This document shows positions 7,041 to 14,266 of a DNA stretch of 49,791 nt, in pieces; the first letter of the stretch is position 1; every line of letters starts with the position of its first letter. The position numbers and the translations under genes were made by a program. Under the pieces are notes generated by a model that saw only the letters and a list, made by a program, of their open reading frames with translations, had not been told where the DNA came from and searched no databases. Origin of the DNA: a virus; IMG/VR virus record IMGVR_UViG_3300033148_002914, positions 1 to 49,791 of that record. One strand, 5' to 3'.

Positions 7041-7415
7041 ATGACGCTGACGGAGCGGAGACTTCTTCTGGGGATGGCCAAGGCCCTCCTCGACACCCGC
7101 AAGGCCATTCTTCGGGAAGGCATGATAATTCCTCTCATCGAGGGCACAGACGAGGGTGAGCTTCGGGACATGATCAGCGCAGTCGAGAGCGACGGGGCCC
7201 TCATCGTCAACCTCGTCTCGGAGGACAAAGGTATCGCCAAGGGGCGCGGCAACTTCTACGTTTGCAAGTGGCCAGAGGGGGTCATCCAGTCCGACGTGCT
7301 TGGGAAGAAGGTGCTCATTGACGGTCGCGAGCAGTTCGTCAGCGCGCTTGACCATCAGAACGAACTGAAGGCCGGCGAGAAGGTCGGAGTGTTCGTTCAA
7401 GCGAAGGGGCTCTGA
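7041..7415 (+). CDS. Hypothetical protein, 124 aa
   Basis: A GGAG site precedes ATG 7041. Residues 1-30 are helical (ERRLLLGMAKALLDTRKAI). The rest is beta-rich with a Gly/Lys loop. The stop overlaps the next ATG by one base. No family recognised. Confidence 0.65.
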   Translation: MTLTERRLLLGMAKALLDTRKAILREGMIIPLIEGTDEGELRDMISAVESDGALIVNLVSEDKGIAKGRGNFYVCKWPEGVIQSDVLGKKVLIDGREQFVSALDHQNELKAGEKVGVFVQAKGL

Positions 7416-8089
7416 TGGTACGCAAGGGCGGACCAGGCGACGAGATCGCCGAGCAGCATAAAGGGGGCGGTCCTGTCGACGAGCGTCCCATCACAGAGCA
7501 GACTCACGACCCGGTGCAGGGGCTTCCTGGCAGGGGTGTGACGTCTGCTCCTGTTGGCCTCTTCAAGAGGTTCTGCCAGTTCAAGGGGTGCAACAAGCCA
7601 GTCATGGGCTCTGCGCCGTGGGAGGGGACAGAGGTCAATGCTTGCGAGGACCACATGGACAAGCCCTATCTCGCCCCCTCGCCGCAGACGCCAGAGGCTC
7701 TCGACGGGATGGTTCCTGAGCTTGAGGATCTTGCGCGTCGGATGGGGAACTCCCCTCCGAGCAAGGCCAAGGACCGGCGTGCCAGGTTGATGGCGATACG
7801 CCTGGCCATCATCGCCAAGGGTTTGTCCGAATCGTGGAAGGCCGAGAGGAGCATCGACTTCTTGCAGGGGACGCGGGGCGCCCCACCGGAAACCAAGCTG
7901 CTTTTTTTCGGTCTTGACGAGAGCGGAACCATGCCCTCAAAGGACATGGAGGTCGAGGGGGTTGTGCCCGAGAGCAAGATGGACGATGTGCTGAATGGCC
8001 TGATGGCTGATGGGTGGCGCGTCGTCTTCAGGCATTTCGACCCGAGTTTCATCACGCGGCAGTGGCGCGTGGTTCTGGAGAGGTCATGA
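7415..8089 (+). CDS. Hypothetical protein, 224 aa, with small Cys cluster
   Basis: ATG 7415 shares a base with the preceding TGA. A loosely folded N-terminus (1-45) precedes a possible metal site with C and C-x-D spacing (residues 54-76, CQFKGC then CEDH). A helical domain follows, then a C-terminal segment, VLNGLMADGWRVVFRHFD, that resembles small DUF4177-like units. Function unknown. Confidence 0.6.
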   Translation: MVRKGGPGDEIAEQHKGGGPVDERPITEQTHDPVQGLPGRGVTSAPVGLFKRFCQFKGCNKPVMGSAPWEGTEVNACEDHMDKPYLAPSPQTPEALDGMVPELEDLARRMGNSPPSKAKDRRARLMAIRLAIIAKGLSESWKAERSIDFLQGTRGAPPETKLLFFGLDESGTMPSKDMEVEGVVPESKMDDVLNGLMADGWRVVFRHFDPSFITRQWRVVLERS

Positions 8090-8580
8090 AGCGATTTTTT
8101 CTTTGCGGAGTTCTGGACACCGACGAGCAGTACGATGTCGCTGAGTGTGTCGAGTTCTCGGACGGCACTGTCGTCTTGAGGTGGCTCGGGGATACTCCGA
8201 GCACGACTGTCCACGGGGACGTGACGTCCTTTTCTGCCATCCACGTCAGGCACCACGCGGGACGCTTCATTCGCCGTGTCGATTTCAACCCACCTGTGCG
8301 GACCGAGGATCATTCGCAGAGGTGGTGGGCGGCGTACAACCGGGGTTGGATGGTCGCCTATCAGGACAGGTGCGAGAACGTGCCGTTTGCGACTATTGGT
8401 GGCAAGGACCGCCGGTCCGATATGCAGGCCCCCGACTACATCAAGGAGGAGGACCGTGAGGCCTACCTCGAAGGCTACAGGGAGAAGTCCCGGGAGATGT
8501 TCGGTGACGATTGGGAGACGTGCAGCTTCGTGTGGAAGCACGTTATGACCATCGGGGATGGTGATCATGGATCCGCATAA
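8086..8580 (+). CDS. Hypothetical protein, 164 aa
   Basis: The start at ATG 8086 overlaps the upstream TGA; the frame is open from 8014. The first 65 residues form a strand-rich unit (VAECVEFSDGTVVLRWLGD) of the kind seen in small actinobacterial and phage proteins. A Trp-rich segment with WWAAYNRGWMVAYQDR and a helical acidic end follow. No catalytic motif is visible. Confidence 0.6.
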   Translation: MKRFFLCGVLDTDEQYDVAECVEFSDGTVVLRWLGDTPSTTVHGDVTSFSAIHVRHHAGRFIRRVDFNPPVRTEDHSQRWWAAYNRGWMVAYQDRCENVPFATIGGKDRRSDMQAPDYIKEEDREAYLEGYREKSREMFGDDWETCSFVWKHVMTIGDGDHGSA

Positions 8581-8785
8581 GGAGTGGAAGGCCAAGATTG
8601 GTGGCATGAAAAAGGAGACTTTCCTTGATGAGGTCTTCAAGGACGTGCGGGATCACGTCGAGCCGCTGCTCAAAGTCGTTGAGGACAAGCTCGATGGGAC
8701 TTCTTCGGAAATTGCCCGTGATGCAGGGATCGCGGCCAAGGAGGCCGTGAGAGGTGCGTGGGACGAACCAGGAGGTGAGTCGTGA
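8567..8785 (+). CDS. Hypothetical helical protein, 72 aa
   Basis: I prefer ATG 8567 over ATG 8558 because the GGGG ribosome site at 8554-8557 is too close to the earlier codon. The product is a charged helical protein with possible coiled coil (VEPLLKVVEDKLDG). Family unknown. Confidence 0.55.
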   Translation: MDPHKEWKAKIGGMKKETFLDEVFKDVRDHVEPLLKVVEDKLDGTSSEIARDAGIAAKEAVRGAWDEPGGES

Positions 8786-8994
8786 TCGACACTCTTCATC
8801 CATCCAAGAACGGCATGGAGGAGTCGATTTACCACCTCCCTGTCATCGAGGTGAGGGCCAAGGTTGACAGTGGGTGGTGGACCGTCGAGGTTCGCGTGAA
8901 GCCACAGGGATCCTTCTACTCTGGAAAGAAGGATCGGAGCTACTTCAGCGCGATGGCTAAGTCGCTCAATGCCGCCATCAAGGTGATGCCATGA
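8782..8994 (+). CDS. Hypothetical protein, 70 aa, GTG start
   Basis: GTG 8782 overlaps the preceding TGA (GTGA), and the next ATG overlaps its own stop. The product has alternating strands (VIEVRAKVDSGWWTVEVRV) and a basic helical end. No family recognised. Confidence 0.55.
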   Translation: MIDTLHPSKNGMEESIYHLPVIEVRAKVDSGWWTVEVRVKPQGSFYSGKKDRSYFSAMAKSLNAAIKVMP

Positions 8995-9557
8995 GTACGC
9001 GCTACGTCTGCAAGGAATGTGGGATGTCGGAGGGTCACGATCCTCATTGCTCGGTGCTGGGCATCATCGAGAATGCCAAGGCCGAGGGGGCCAGCGAGGC
9101 CCTCAAAGTGGTGGCCAGAGCGTACCAGGAGAAGGTCAAGACCACGGACGATCCCCTCGTGGCTTTCTTGTATCTGCTGATGCGGGACTACATGACCTTC
9201 GGCAACGCGATGAAGCTCATCAACGAGGTCGAGCGCGCCTACGACCTCCGGGAGAACGACAACCAGCCGGCAATGCCAAACCTGAAGCATAGCGGTATGG
9301 CGCAACTTGCCGTCGAGATGGCTGGGGCTTTGAGGGATGCGTCAGGGGAGGTCCCTTCCATCGTGACGAAGGTCACGGTCAAGGTGAAGTCGTCGAGGCG
9401 GCGCGGTGAGGGTGGCGAGGTCGTGGTGGACGAGAAGCACCTGCCGGATGGGGTGACCCTGTGTGGGCTCTTGTCGATGCTCAACTGTGTCGCCGGCAAG
9501 GTTGGGGACACCGTGTACGTCCACGCGCTCGAAATCGAGACCAAGCCGCTTGACTGA
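8991..9557 (+). CDS. Hypothetical protein with N-terminal zinc-binding motif, 188 aa
   Basis: ATG 8991 overlaps the upstream TGA. The N-terminus has CKECGMSEGHDPHC, a compact C-x2-C-x6-H-x2-HC site. A helical region (residues 30-110) and a basic patch (SSRRRGEGG) with strands follow. The last codons overlap the -35 box of the next promoter. Function unknown. Confidence 0.65.
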   Translation: MSTRYVCKECGMSEGHDPHCSVLGIIENAKAEGASEALKVVARAYQEKVKTTDDPLVAFLYLLMRDYMTFGNAMKLINEVERAYDLRENDNQPAMPNLKHSGMAQLAVEMAGALRDASGEVPSIVTKVTVKVKSSRRRGEGGEVVVDEKHLPDGVTLCGLLSMLNCVAGKVGDTVYVHALEIETKPLD

Positions 9558-9577
9558 CGCCGATTGTGCGATATATT
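9550..9577 (+). promoter_or_regulatory. Promoter, TTGACT-16-TATATT (second copy)
   Basis: The -35 box TTGACT is at 9550-9555 and the -10 box TATATT at 9572-9577, 16 bases apart. The 28-base element matches 4532-4559 except at two spacer positions. ATG 9585 starts seven bases after the -10 box, where +1 is expected, so the transcript should be leaderless. Confidence 0.8.
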
Positions 9578-9584
9578 GTGCGCC

Positions 9585-9650
9585 ATGAGGCAGCGATTCG
9601 TCTATGCTTCCATGGTTTGGTCGGTGGTGCATCAAGAGCGTGACTTGTGA
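9585..9650 (+). CDS. Possible leaderless 21-residue leader peptide
   Basis: ATG 9585 coincides with the predicted transcript start. It reads 21 codons (starting MRQRFVYASMVW) and its TGA overlaps GTG 9647 of the next gene. A leaderless minigene would bring ribosomes to a gene that lacks its own clear ribosome site. Reality depends on the promoter being active. Confidence 0.45.
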   Translation: MRQRFVYASMVWSVVHQERDL

Positions 9651-9880
9651 CGGCCCACAGGCGAAAGCCTCGGGAGTCGCAAGGCCGGGTGGCTAGGCTC
9701 AGGCAGGCGCTCAAGGTGGCGACGGATGCCTTTGAGGCGCTCCGTGAGGACCATTTCGAGACGTTCGTATGTGACACGCCGAAGAAGTGGAAACTTGACC
9801 CTGACGACATTGGTTGCGTCAACATGAAGGCCCTCGTGGCGAAGCTCCGGGCCGTGTACGAGGAGGAGAAGTGTGGCTGA
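9647..9880 (+). CDS. Hypothetical basic helical protein, 77 aa, GTG start
   Basis: GTG 9647 overlaps the stop of the leader peptide. The product is helical with a basic start (TAHRRKPRESQGRVARLRQ) and a likely coiled coil (residues 12-40). It could bind nucleic acid, but no motif proves this. Confidence 0.55.
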   Translation: MTAHRRKPRESQGRVARLRQALKVATDAFEALREDHFETFVCDTPKKWKLDPDDIGCVNMKALVAKLRAVYEEEKCG

Positions 9881-10133
9881 CTACAGCACGGTGGGGCATA
9901 GCCTCATGAATGTCCTCGGACCGATCAAGCTCATCGAGGCCGAGGTTGTCGATATCATCCAACGACTTCCTGGCATCCTCAAGGAGGAGCGCGACAGGCA
10001 TTCTCCATACGATGGGGTGAGGCCTCGGGAGCTTTGCGTCCATGCCATCCGGTTGCAGGCCAAGAATTGTCGTCTGTTGGCTGACGAGTTCGAGGCCCTG
10101 ACTATCCAGTTAGAGGGTGATGGTGGGGGCTGA
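9873..10133 (+). CDS. Hypothetical helical protein, 86 aa, GTG start
   Basis: GTG 9873 lies eight bases inside the preceding gene. The product is helical (IKLIEAEVVDIIQRLPGIL) with two cysteines and an acidic Gly-rich end. No family recognised. The stop lies inside the next gene. Confidence 0.55.
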   Translation: MADYSTVGHSLMNVLGPIKLIEAEVVDIIQRLPGILKEERDRHSPYDGVRPRELCVHAIRLQAKNCRLLADEFEALTIQLEGDGGG

Positions 10134-10587
10134 CTACCGACAGCCTCGGTCGCCGCTCGAAGGTGTCGATCAAAAGGGGCGCCGGGAGCGCCAGGAGGCC
10201 CCCAGGAGGCACGAAGAGGAGACGGCCGCGTCCCTGGGTGGGCGCCGTCAGCGGGGCTCGGGATGTGCTCCAGCCCACAAGGGTGACGTGACGGGCATTG
10301 GTGCGGGCAAGTTCGATTTCCTCTCTGAGTGCAAGATGACCCAGGGCGTCAGTCTGCGGCTCGAAGCTCGCTGGCTGAACAAAATCACCACGGAGGCCAA
10401 ACTGGGCAACAGGTTGCCCATGTTGAACGTCCGGTTCGTGCCGGAGGTGCTCGCTTCGCTGGCTTCGTTGAAGCAGCAGAGGACTGGGAAGCGGGTCATC
10501 ACAGCCGAGGCCGATTGGGTGGCTGTGCCGCAGAGCGTCATGGAGGCGATGCTCTGGCAGCTTCGACTTGGTGAAGAGGGGAAGTGA
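10117..10587 (+). CDS. PD-(D/E)xK nuclease, Holliday-junction-resolvase-like, 156 aa
   Basis: Starts GTG 10117 and ATG 10120 are both possible. A basic disordered N-terminus precedes GSGCAPAHKGDVTG and then FLSECKMTQG. The Asp of KGD (residue 57) and the Glu and Lys of ECK (71 and 73) give the D-(x)n-E-x-K active site of the PD-(D/E)xK superfamily. I recall phage proteins of this layout annotated as Holliday junction resolvases or endonucleases. The rest has the expected alternating helix and strand order, ending near ADWVAVP. Probable role: cutting branched phage DNA or attacking host DNA. Confidence 0.75.
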   Translation: MMVGADYRQPRSPLEGVDQKGRRERQEAPRRHEEETAASLGGRRQRGSGCAPAHKGDVTGIGAGKFDFLSECKMTQGVSLRLEARWLNKITTEAKLGNRLPMLNVRFVPEVLASLASLKQQRTGKRVITAEADWVAVPQSVMEAMLWQLRLGEEGK

Positions 10588-10646
10588 GGTTAGTCCTCGA
10601 TGTGGTTCAGGCGGCACGTACAGTAAGACCGCTGGGAGGTAATGAG

Positions 10647-10862
10647 ATGAAAGAAATCAAGTATATCGTGACGTTCACGCGGAGGGACGACGAGGCTCTT
10701 GGCGGCAAGTATGTGGTGCTGGCCGGTGAGTTCGCCTCGGAGGAGGAGGTCATCAAGGGCCTCGGGCCGTTCCGCAAGGCCGTGGCGGACTGCGAGGTCC
10801 ACATTCGGGAGGTCTCGGTCCTGTCGCCGGAACGTGTCGCCGAGATCATGAGCAAGGTCTGA
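10647..10862 (+). CDS. Hypothetical protein, 71 aa
   Basis: GGGAGGT at 10634-10640 sets the start at ATG 10647; the frame is open from 10584. The product has strand-helix order (IKYIVTFTRRDDEAL, then a helix, then VHIREVSVLSPERV), like a small ferredoxin-fold protein. The stop overlaps the next ATG by one base. Family unknown. Confidence 0.6.
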   Translation: MKEIKYIVTFTRRDDEALGGKYVVLAGEFASEEEVIKGLGPFRKAVADCEVHIREVSVLSPERVAEIMSKV

Positions 10863-11299
10863 TGGCTGATCGGAAGCTCGATGTGGAGGCGCTCGACGAC
10901 GGTACTTGGCTGCTCTCGGGCGTCGCCTACGAGGCCGACAAGCCGAACGTCAACGGCCGCATCTACCCCGAGGCTGTGCTGAAGAAGGCCGTCGAGGGCT
11001 TCATGGCGAAGTCCTTCCGTCCGGTGAGCTACGATCTGTCGGAGGTCAAGCCGGGGTTGGCGAGCGTGGTCGGCACGGTCGAGGAGATGGAGTTGGCCGG
11101 TGGCGAGGTCAAGGCGACCATCAAGACGCTGAAGACTGAGAAGGCTTTCCACTGGATCAGCGCGCTCCTCGTCAGCGGGGACATCGCTATCGCTGGGGCC
11201 GGCATCGGGAAGGTGAACGACGACAAGGAAATCGAGGAGTTCGAGATCACGTCGGTCGGGGTCGTGCCGCTGGACAGGGTGATGCCGAAGAAGGAGTAG
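10862..11299 (+). CDS. Degenerate prohead-protease-fold protein (predicted inactive), 145 aa
   Basis: By eye this protein aligns along its length with the protease domain at 26176-27771. NVNGRIYPEAVLKKAVEG pairs with the ENKRLYRSHLWRREIGR segment. A V-x-GTVEEMELAGGEV stretch pairs with SHILTGLKVEGNSV, and EEFEITSVGVVPLDR pairs with EDFRLDTFDFVADPA. At the active site the ELDHP motif is replaced by VSYDL, and GVSSRG by AGAGIG, so catalytic His and Ser are both missing. It lies among accessory genes, far from the head genes. It may be a pseudo-enzyme that binds the protease or its substrates. Confidence 0.6.
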   Translation: MADRKLDVEALDDGTWLLSGVAYEADKPNVNGRIYPEAVLKKAVEGFMAKSFRPVSYDLSEVKPGLASVVGTVEEMELAGGEVKATIKTLKTEKAFHWISALLVSGDIAIAGAGIGKVNDDKEIEEFEITSVGVVPLDRVMPKKE

Positions 11300-11308
11300 G
11301 AGGTCGCG

Positions 11309-11923
11309 ATGCCGGAGAAGAAGCCCTACATCAGCCCTGATGACCAGAAGTTCATCGAGGATGGTGAGTACCCCGAGGGGTGTGACTACTGCGGCTGGGA
11401 GGCAAAGAGATTCACCTACGCCGAGGTCTTCGGGGAGGGTGACAAGTGGCTCTGCCCGGTGTGCTACGCGACCTTTCTGTCGTGCATCAAGATGGGTGAG
11501 AACGTTCGTTTGAGTGCCGGCATCGCCGGTGCCATCAACATGGTCCTCGAAAGCATCGAGGAGTTGGCCTCCAAGATGCAGCCGCCAGAGGAGAGGTTCA
11601 AGGAGCGCGTCTATGAGGGCCTCGGGGTGAAGCCCAGCGACGAGCCCAGGGGGTCTGTCGCTGCTACGGCCAATCGGGCATTCGACCGTGAGGAGGAGAT
11701 GAGCGACCTGCTTCGCAGGGCGCTGAAGCGTGAGCAGGGAGTCCTTGCCGTGCTGGCTCAGGAGCAGACGGTTTCACGGGCCAGGGCCGAGGACATCGAG
11801 AAGCTACGTGAGGTGATTCGGTTGGTCATCTCTGATTCATGCAACTACCACCTCAGCGAGTCCACCAAGGCGGCGCTCGATGCGGTGCAAAGCGACAAGA
11901 ACGTCATGCGGAAGCGGTCATGA
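11309..11923 (+). CDS. Zinc-ribbon and coiled-coil protein, 204 aa
   Basis: An AGGAGGT site precedes ATG 11309. CDYCGWEAK (residue 25) and CPVC (residue 49) form a C-x2-C pair of pairs, typical of a zinc ribbon. Helical charged segments follow, including LLRRALKREQGVLAVLAQEQ, likely a coiled coil. Function unknown; a nucleic-acid or protein adaptor is plausible. Confidence 0.65.
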   Translation: MPEKKPYISPDDQKFIEDGEYPEGCDYCGWEAKRFTYAEVFGEGDKWLCPVCYATFLSCIKMGENVRLSAGIAGAINMVLESIEELASKMQPPEERFKERVYEGLGVKPSDEPRGSVAATANRAFDREEEMSDLLRRALKREQGVLAVLAQEQTVSRARAEDIEKLREVIRLVISDSCNYHLSESTKAALDAVQSDKNVMRKRS

Positions 11924-12279
11924 AGAAGGCCGCTTTTGTCGTCGGGCCGCACTGTTTCTTGCCGCACCCATGTGGCGAGCCAGGCTACTGGGCCAGGACC
12001 GACCGATGCGTCGCCTTCGTGGCGTGCCATGTTTGCGGGGCTCGGATGGGCGAGATGTGTGCTGGTCAGGGTGGGGGGCGGACAGTCACAACCCATTCCA
12101 GGCGCCGTGAAGAGTATCAGCAGCGGAAGTGGGAGTTCGGTTCGGTTCAGAAGCAGGCCACCTACACCATCATCGAGGAGCTTCCAGCGAGTGCAGACGG
12201 AACAGCCTTGACAGACGCGGACGATGTGCCTGATTCGACTATGGGTCCAGAGGATGATTCCGGTACTCCAAGTGTTTGA
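11920..12279 (+). CDS. Phage zinc-finger protein, 119 aa
   Basis: ATG 11920 overlaps the previous TGA; the frame is open from 11839. The centre reads CHVCGARMGEMC, a Gly/Arg stretch, then HSRRREEY, which matches a zinc-finger type found in many actinobacteriophage proteins (C-x2-C-x6-C, Arg, then H-x2-R). The C-terminal third is acidic and probably disordered. It likely binds DNA or RNA, by family resemblance. Confidence 0.65.
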   Translation: MKKAAFVVGPHCFLPHPCGEPGYWARTDRCVAFVACHVCGARMGEMCAGQGGGRTVTTHSRRREEYQQRKWEFGSVQKQATYTIIEELPASADGTALTDADDVPDSTMGPEDDSGTPSV

Positions 12280-12298
12280 TATTGTACAACCGGGTAGT

Positions 12299-12319
12299 GG
12301 TGGGCGGATTTCGCCTACC
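12299..12319 (+). other. 8-bp stem-loop between two genes
   Basis: GGTGGGCG (12299-12306) pairs with CGCCTACC (12312-12319), with one G-T pair and a five-base loop. It lies between the accessory block and the DNA-processing genes. No U-tract follows, so it is a weak terminator candidate and may instead influence the start region of the next gene. Confidence 0.5.
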
Positions 12320-12332
12320 CCCTTGGTGAAAG

Positions 12333-12338
12333 TATGGT
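12333..12338 (+). promoter_or_regulatory. -10 box TATGGT, probable leaderless promoter
   Basis: TATGGT ends six bases before ATG 12345, and no Shine-Dalgarno sequence is present in the gap. The spacing equals that at 29369 and 33770. No convincing -35 box is visible. Confidence 0.45.
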
Positions 12339-12344
12339 GATTTG

Positions 12345-12815
12345 ATGCAAGATGAGCCCTACCAGTCGATGATTGACAAGGTGCGTCATATGCGGCCCAT
12401 TCCGCCTTGTGACGACCTCGAAGCCGAGTCCTGGGGGAAGTTCGACAAGCTTCTCAAGAAGAACCTCGACGTGATGAAGGCCCGGGACGTCGAGCGGCCC
12501 ATGCACGTCCTCTCCGAGGCCCTCTTCGATATCGCGGCTCGGGACGGCAAGCTCGACCAGGGCATTCAGACGACCGCGTACAGAGCACTGGACACGAGGC
12601 TCCTGACCGACGAGTATGGAAGACTTCGGCGGGTCATTCAGGAGATCGCTGACGGCAAGCGGGAGGTCATTGACTCCTTCTTCCCGAAGTTCCTCTGGCA
12701 GATTCCACCGTCGGTGGGCGACCAGGCCTACCGCGACAACGCGCCCCTCGCGGTGCTCAAGACCATCGCCGGCCACCTCCGGCGACGCAGCATCCTTGGG
12801 GTCCAAAGGGGTTGA
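12345..12815 (+). CDS. Hypothetical protein, 156 aa
   Basis: I use ATG 12345, preceded by TTG in frame and by a -10-like box but no ribosome site. The product is mainly helical and charged, with a conserved-looking LFDIAARDGKLDQGIQTTAYRAL-type middle and a basic end. It sits one base upstream of the Cas4-like nuclease and is probably co-expressed with it. Family unknown. Confidence 0.6.
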   Translation: MQDEPYQSMIDKVRHMRPIPPCDDLEAESWGKFDKLLKKNLDVMKARDVERPMHVLSEALFDIAARDGKLDQGIQTTAYRALDTRLLTDEYGRLRRVIQEIADGKREVIDSFFPKFLWQIPPSVGDQAYRDNAPLAVLKTIAGHLRRRSILGVQRG

Positions 12816-12816
12816 C

Positions 12817-13752
12817 GTGGGTATCTCAGACGTTCTCAAGGAAGTGCAGGAGGTCAAGGACCAGGGCGACTGGCTCGCTCCGTACCTGATGGAGTCCCTC
12901 TGCAAGCGGGAGGTTCGTTCCGTGCGTCCGGGCATGTGGCTCGGGCCATCCACCATCACTGGAACCGGGTTCTGTCCGCGGGCCTGGACCATCGCCTACC
13001 GGCTCAATCTGCCGCTTGTGGATGACTTGGCTCCGGACAATCGGTGGTGGATGGATTTCGGAACCGCCGGCCACACAATGATGCAGGACAGGTGGCTCGG
13101 GCCGGCGAAGCTCATCAAGGGTGGTTGGAAGTGCGAGCACTGCCTTTACACCGTCGGAATCGACCCGGACGACAAGACCGAGGTCTTCTCTCACGGCGCC
13201 CCTATCATCGACAAGGTGACGCTGGCCTCGGCCATCCACTACCCCGAGGGCCCGTGCCCCGAGTGCGGCATGGAGCCCACCTGGCGTGAGGGGTGGACCT
13301 TCGTCGAGCCCGCCGCCTACGACACCGACAACCTCATCGCGGGGTGGAGCGACGGCATCATCACGATGCCAGGTGCCCCCGACGAGGTGGTCGACTTCAA
13401 GTTCCCCCTGAGTGTCTCGTGGAAGCGTAGGAAGCCGGAGCAGTCGCACGTTGCCCAGGTCTCCCTCTACGGTGACATGCTGGGGGTCGACCGTGGGCGC
13501 ATCTTCTACGTCGAGAAGGGCAAGAAGCACCTCGTTGACGCCATCGTGGAGCACTCTTTCATCATCGACCCCAGGGTGGTGAAGCAGCAGAAGGAGAAGG
13601 TCCGTGTCTTCCGCGAAGCCCTCGAAGCCTCGAAAAGTGAATCCAGCCTCCCAGCCTGTCCAGATGGAGGTAAGGGCACGTACGGTCCTTGCTCTTGCGT
13701 CGACCTCGAAGCTGTCTGGAAGGCTCATGGGCCTCGACCTGGCGCTTCGTGA
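12817..13752 (+). CDS. Cas4/RecB-like PD-(D/E)xK exonuclease with zinc and Fe-S cysteines, 311 aa
   Basis: The start at GTG 12817 follows an AAAGGGG site; the frame is open from 12616, but that would overlap the previous gene. Motifs in order: Cys53 in GFCPRAW; His86 in DFGTAGHTMM; a zinc-ribbon insertion (CEHC 106-109, CPEC 147-150); Asp179 in AGWSDG; D193-x-K195 in EVVDFKF; and a QSHVAQVSLYGDML helix. The C-terminus carries a Cys cluster (CPDGG..GPCSC), as in Cas4/AddB-type Fe-S nucleases. The expected reaction is metal-dependent cleavage of DNA ends. Likely roles are recombination or DNA-end processing during replication. Confidence 0.85.
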   Translation: MGISDVLKEVQEVKDQGDWLAPYLMESLCKREVRSVRPGMWLGPSTITGTGFCPRAWTIAYRLNLPLVDDLAPDNRWWMDFGTAGHTMMQDRWLGPAKLIKGGWKCEHCLYTVGIDPDDKTEVFSHGAPIIDKVTLASAIHYPEGPCPECGMEPTWREGWTFVEPAAYDTDNLIAGWSDGIITMPGAPDEVVDFKFPLSVSWKRRKPEQSHVAQVSLYGDMLGVDRGRIFYVEKGKKHLVDAIVEHSFIIDPRVVKQQKEKVRVFREALEASKSESSLPACPDGGKGTYGPCSCVDLEAVWKAHGPRPGAS

Positions 13753-14266
13753 GACCGGTGTCATCGTCCTGAGCGAGCGTGGAAGCCTCCTGCGGCGGTT
13801 CACGCTTTTCTATCCGTTGACACGGAAGAAGAAGAGCGACCCGCCCATCACCGAGGCGGACCGCATCGAGAGGCTCATCAATCTGACAAACGAAATCGTT
13901 GGGATAACAAAGAAATACGGAATACGGTACGTCGCTGTGGAGGGGTACGCCTACGCCAAGAAGTACCAGGCTCACCAGATCGGGGAGATCGCGGGCAACG
14001 TCAAGGTCCAGTTGTGGCTCGCCCGAAAGATTGTCACCGACACGGTGCCGCCCTCGACTGCTCGAAAGCACTTCTTCGACTACGGCAAGCCTTCCAAGGA
14101 TCAGGTGATGGAGGTGGTCCGAGACCGTCTTGGGCTGCGAGTTGGAAACGACCACGAGGCTGATGCCTACGTGATTGCTCGCTATCTCTTTGACGAGATG
14201 GTGGGCCGAGAGAAGGAGATGGCGCGTTATGGTGATGGAGCCAAGGAAGAGGCGGGGAGTCCCTGA
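13727..14266 (+). CDS. RuvC-like Holliday junction resolvase, 179 aa
   Basis: The RNase H-like active site is visible: Asp4 in MGLDLALRETG, Glu72 in VAVEGYAY, and a C-terminal NDHEADAYVIA with acidic residues 142-146. This is the RuvC layout, and length fits the family (about 150-180). It should cut four-way junctions before packaging. I start at ATG 13727 after a GGAAGG site. The first strand is then short, so a start farther upstream in the overlap is possible. Adjacency to the Cas4-like nuclease suggests a recombination module. Confidence 0.85.
   Translation: MGLDLALRETGVIVLSERGSLLRRFTLFYPLTRKKKSDPPITEADRIERLINLTNEIVGITKKYGIRYVAVEGYAYAKKYQAHQIGEIAGNVKVQLWLARKIVTDTVPPSTARKHFFDYGKPSKDQVMEVVRDRLGLRVGNDHEADAYVIARYLFDEMVGREKEMARYGDGAKEEAGSP

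Noticed and set aside
12208-12213. TTGACA within the 11920-12279 gene
   Set aside because: No acceptable -10 box is found at 16-18 bases (TGATTC is poor), and it is inside coding sequence.
12299-12319. Hairpin as an intrinsic terminator
   Set aside because: The stem is good, but CCCTTGG follows rather than a U-tract, so I list it as a stem-loop only.
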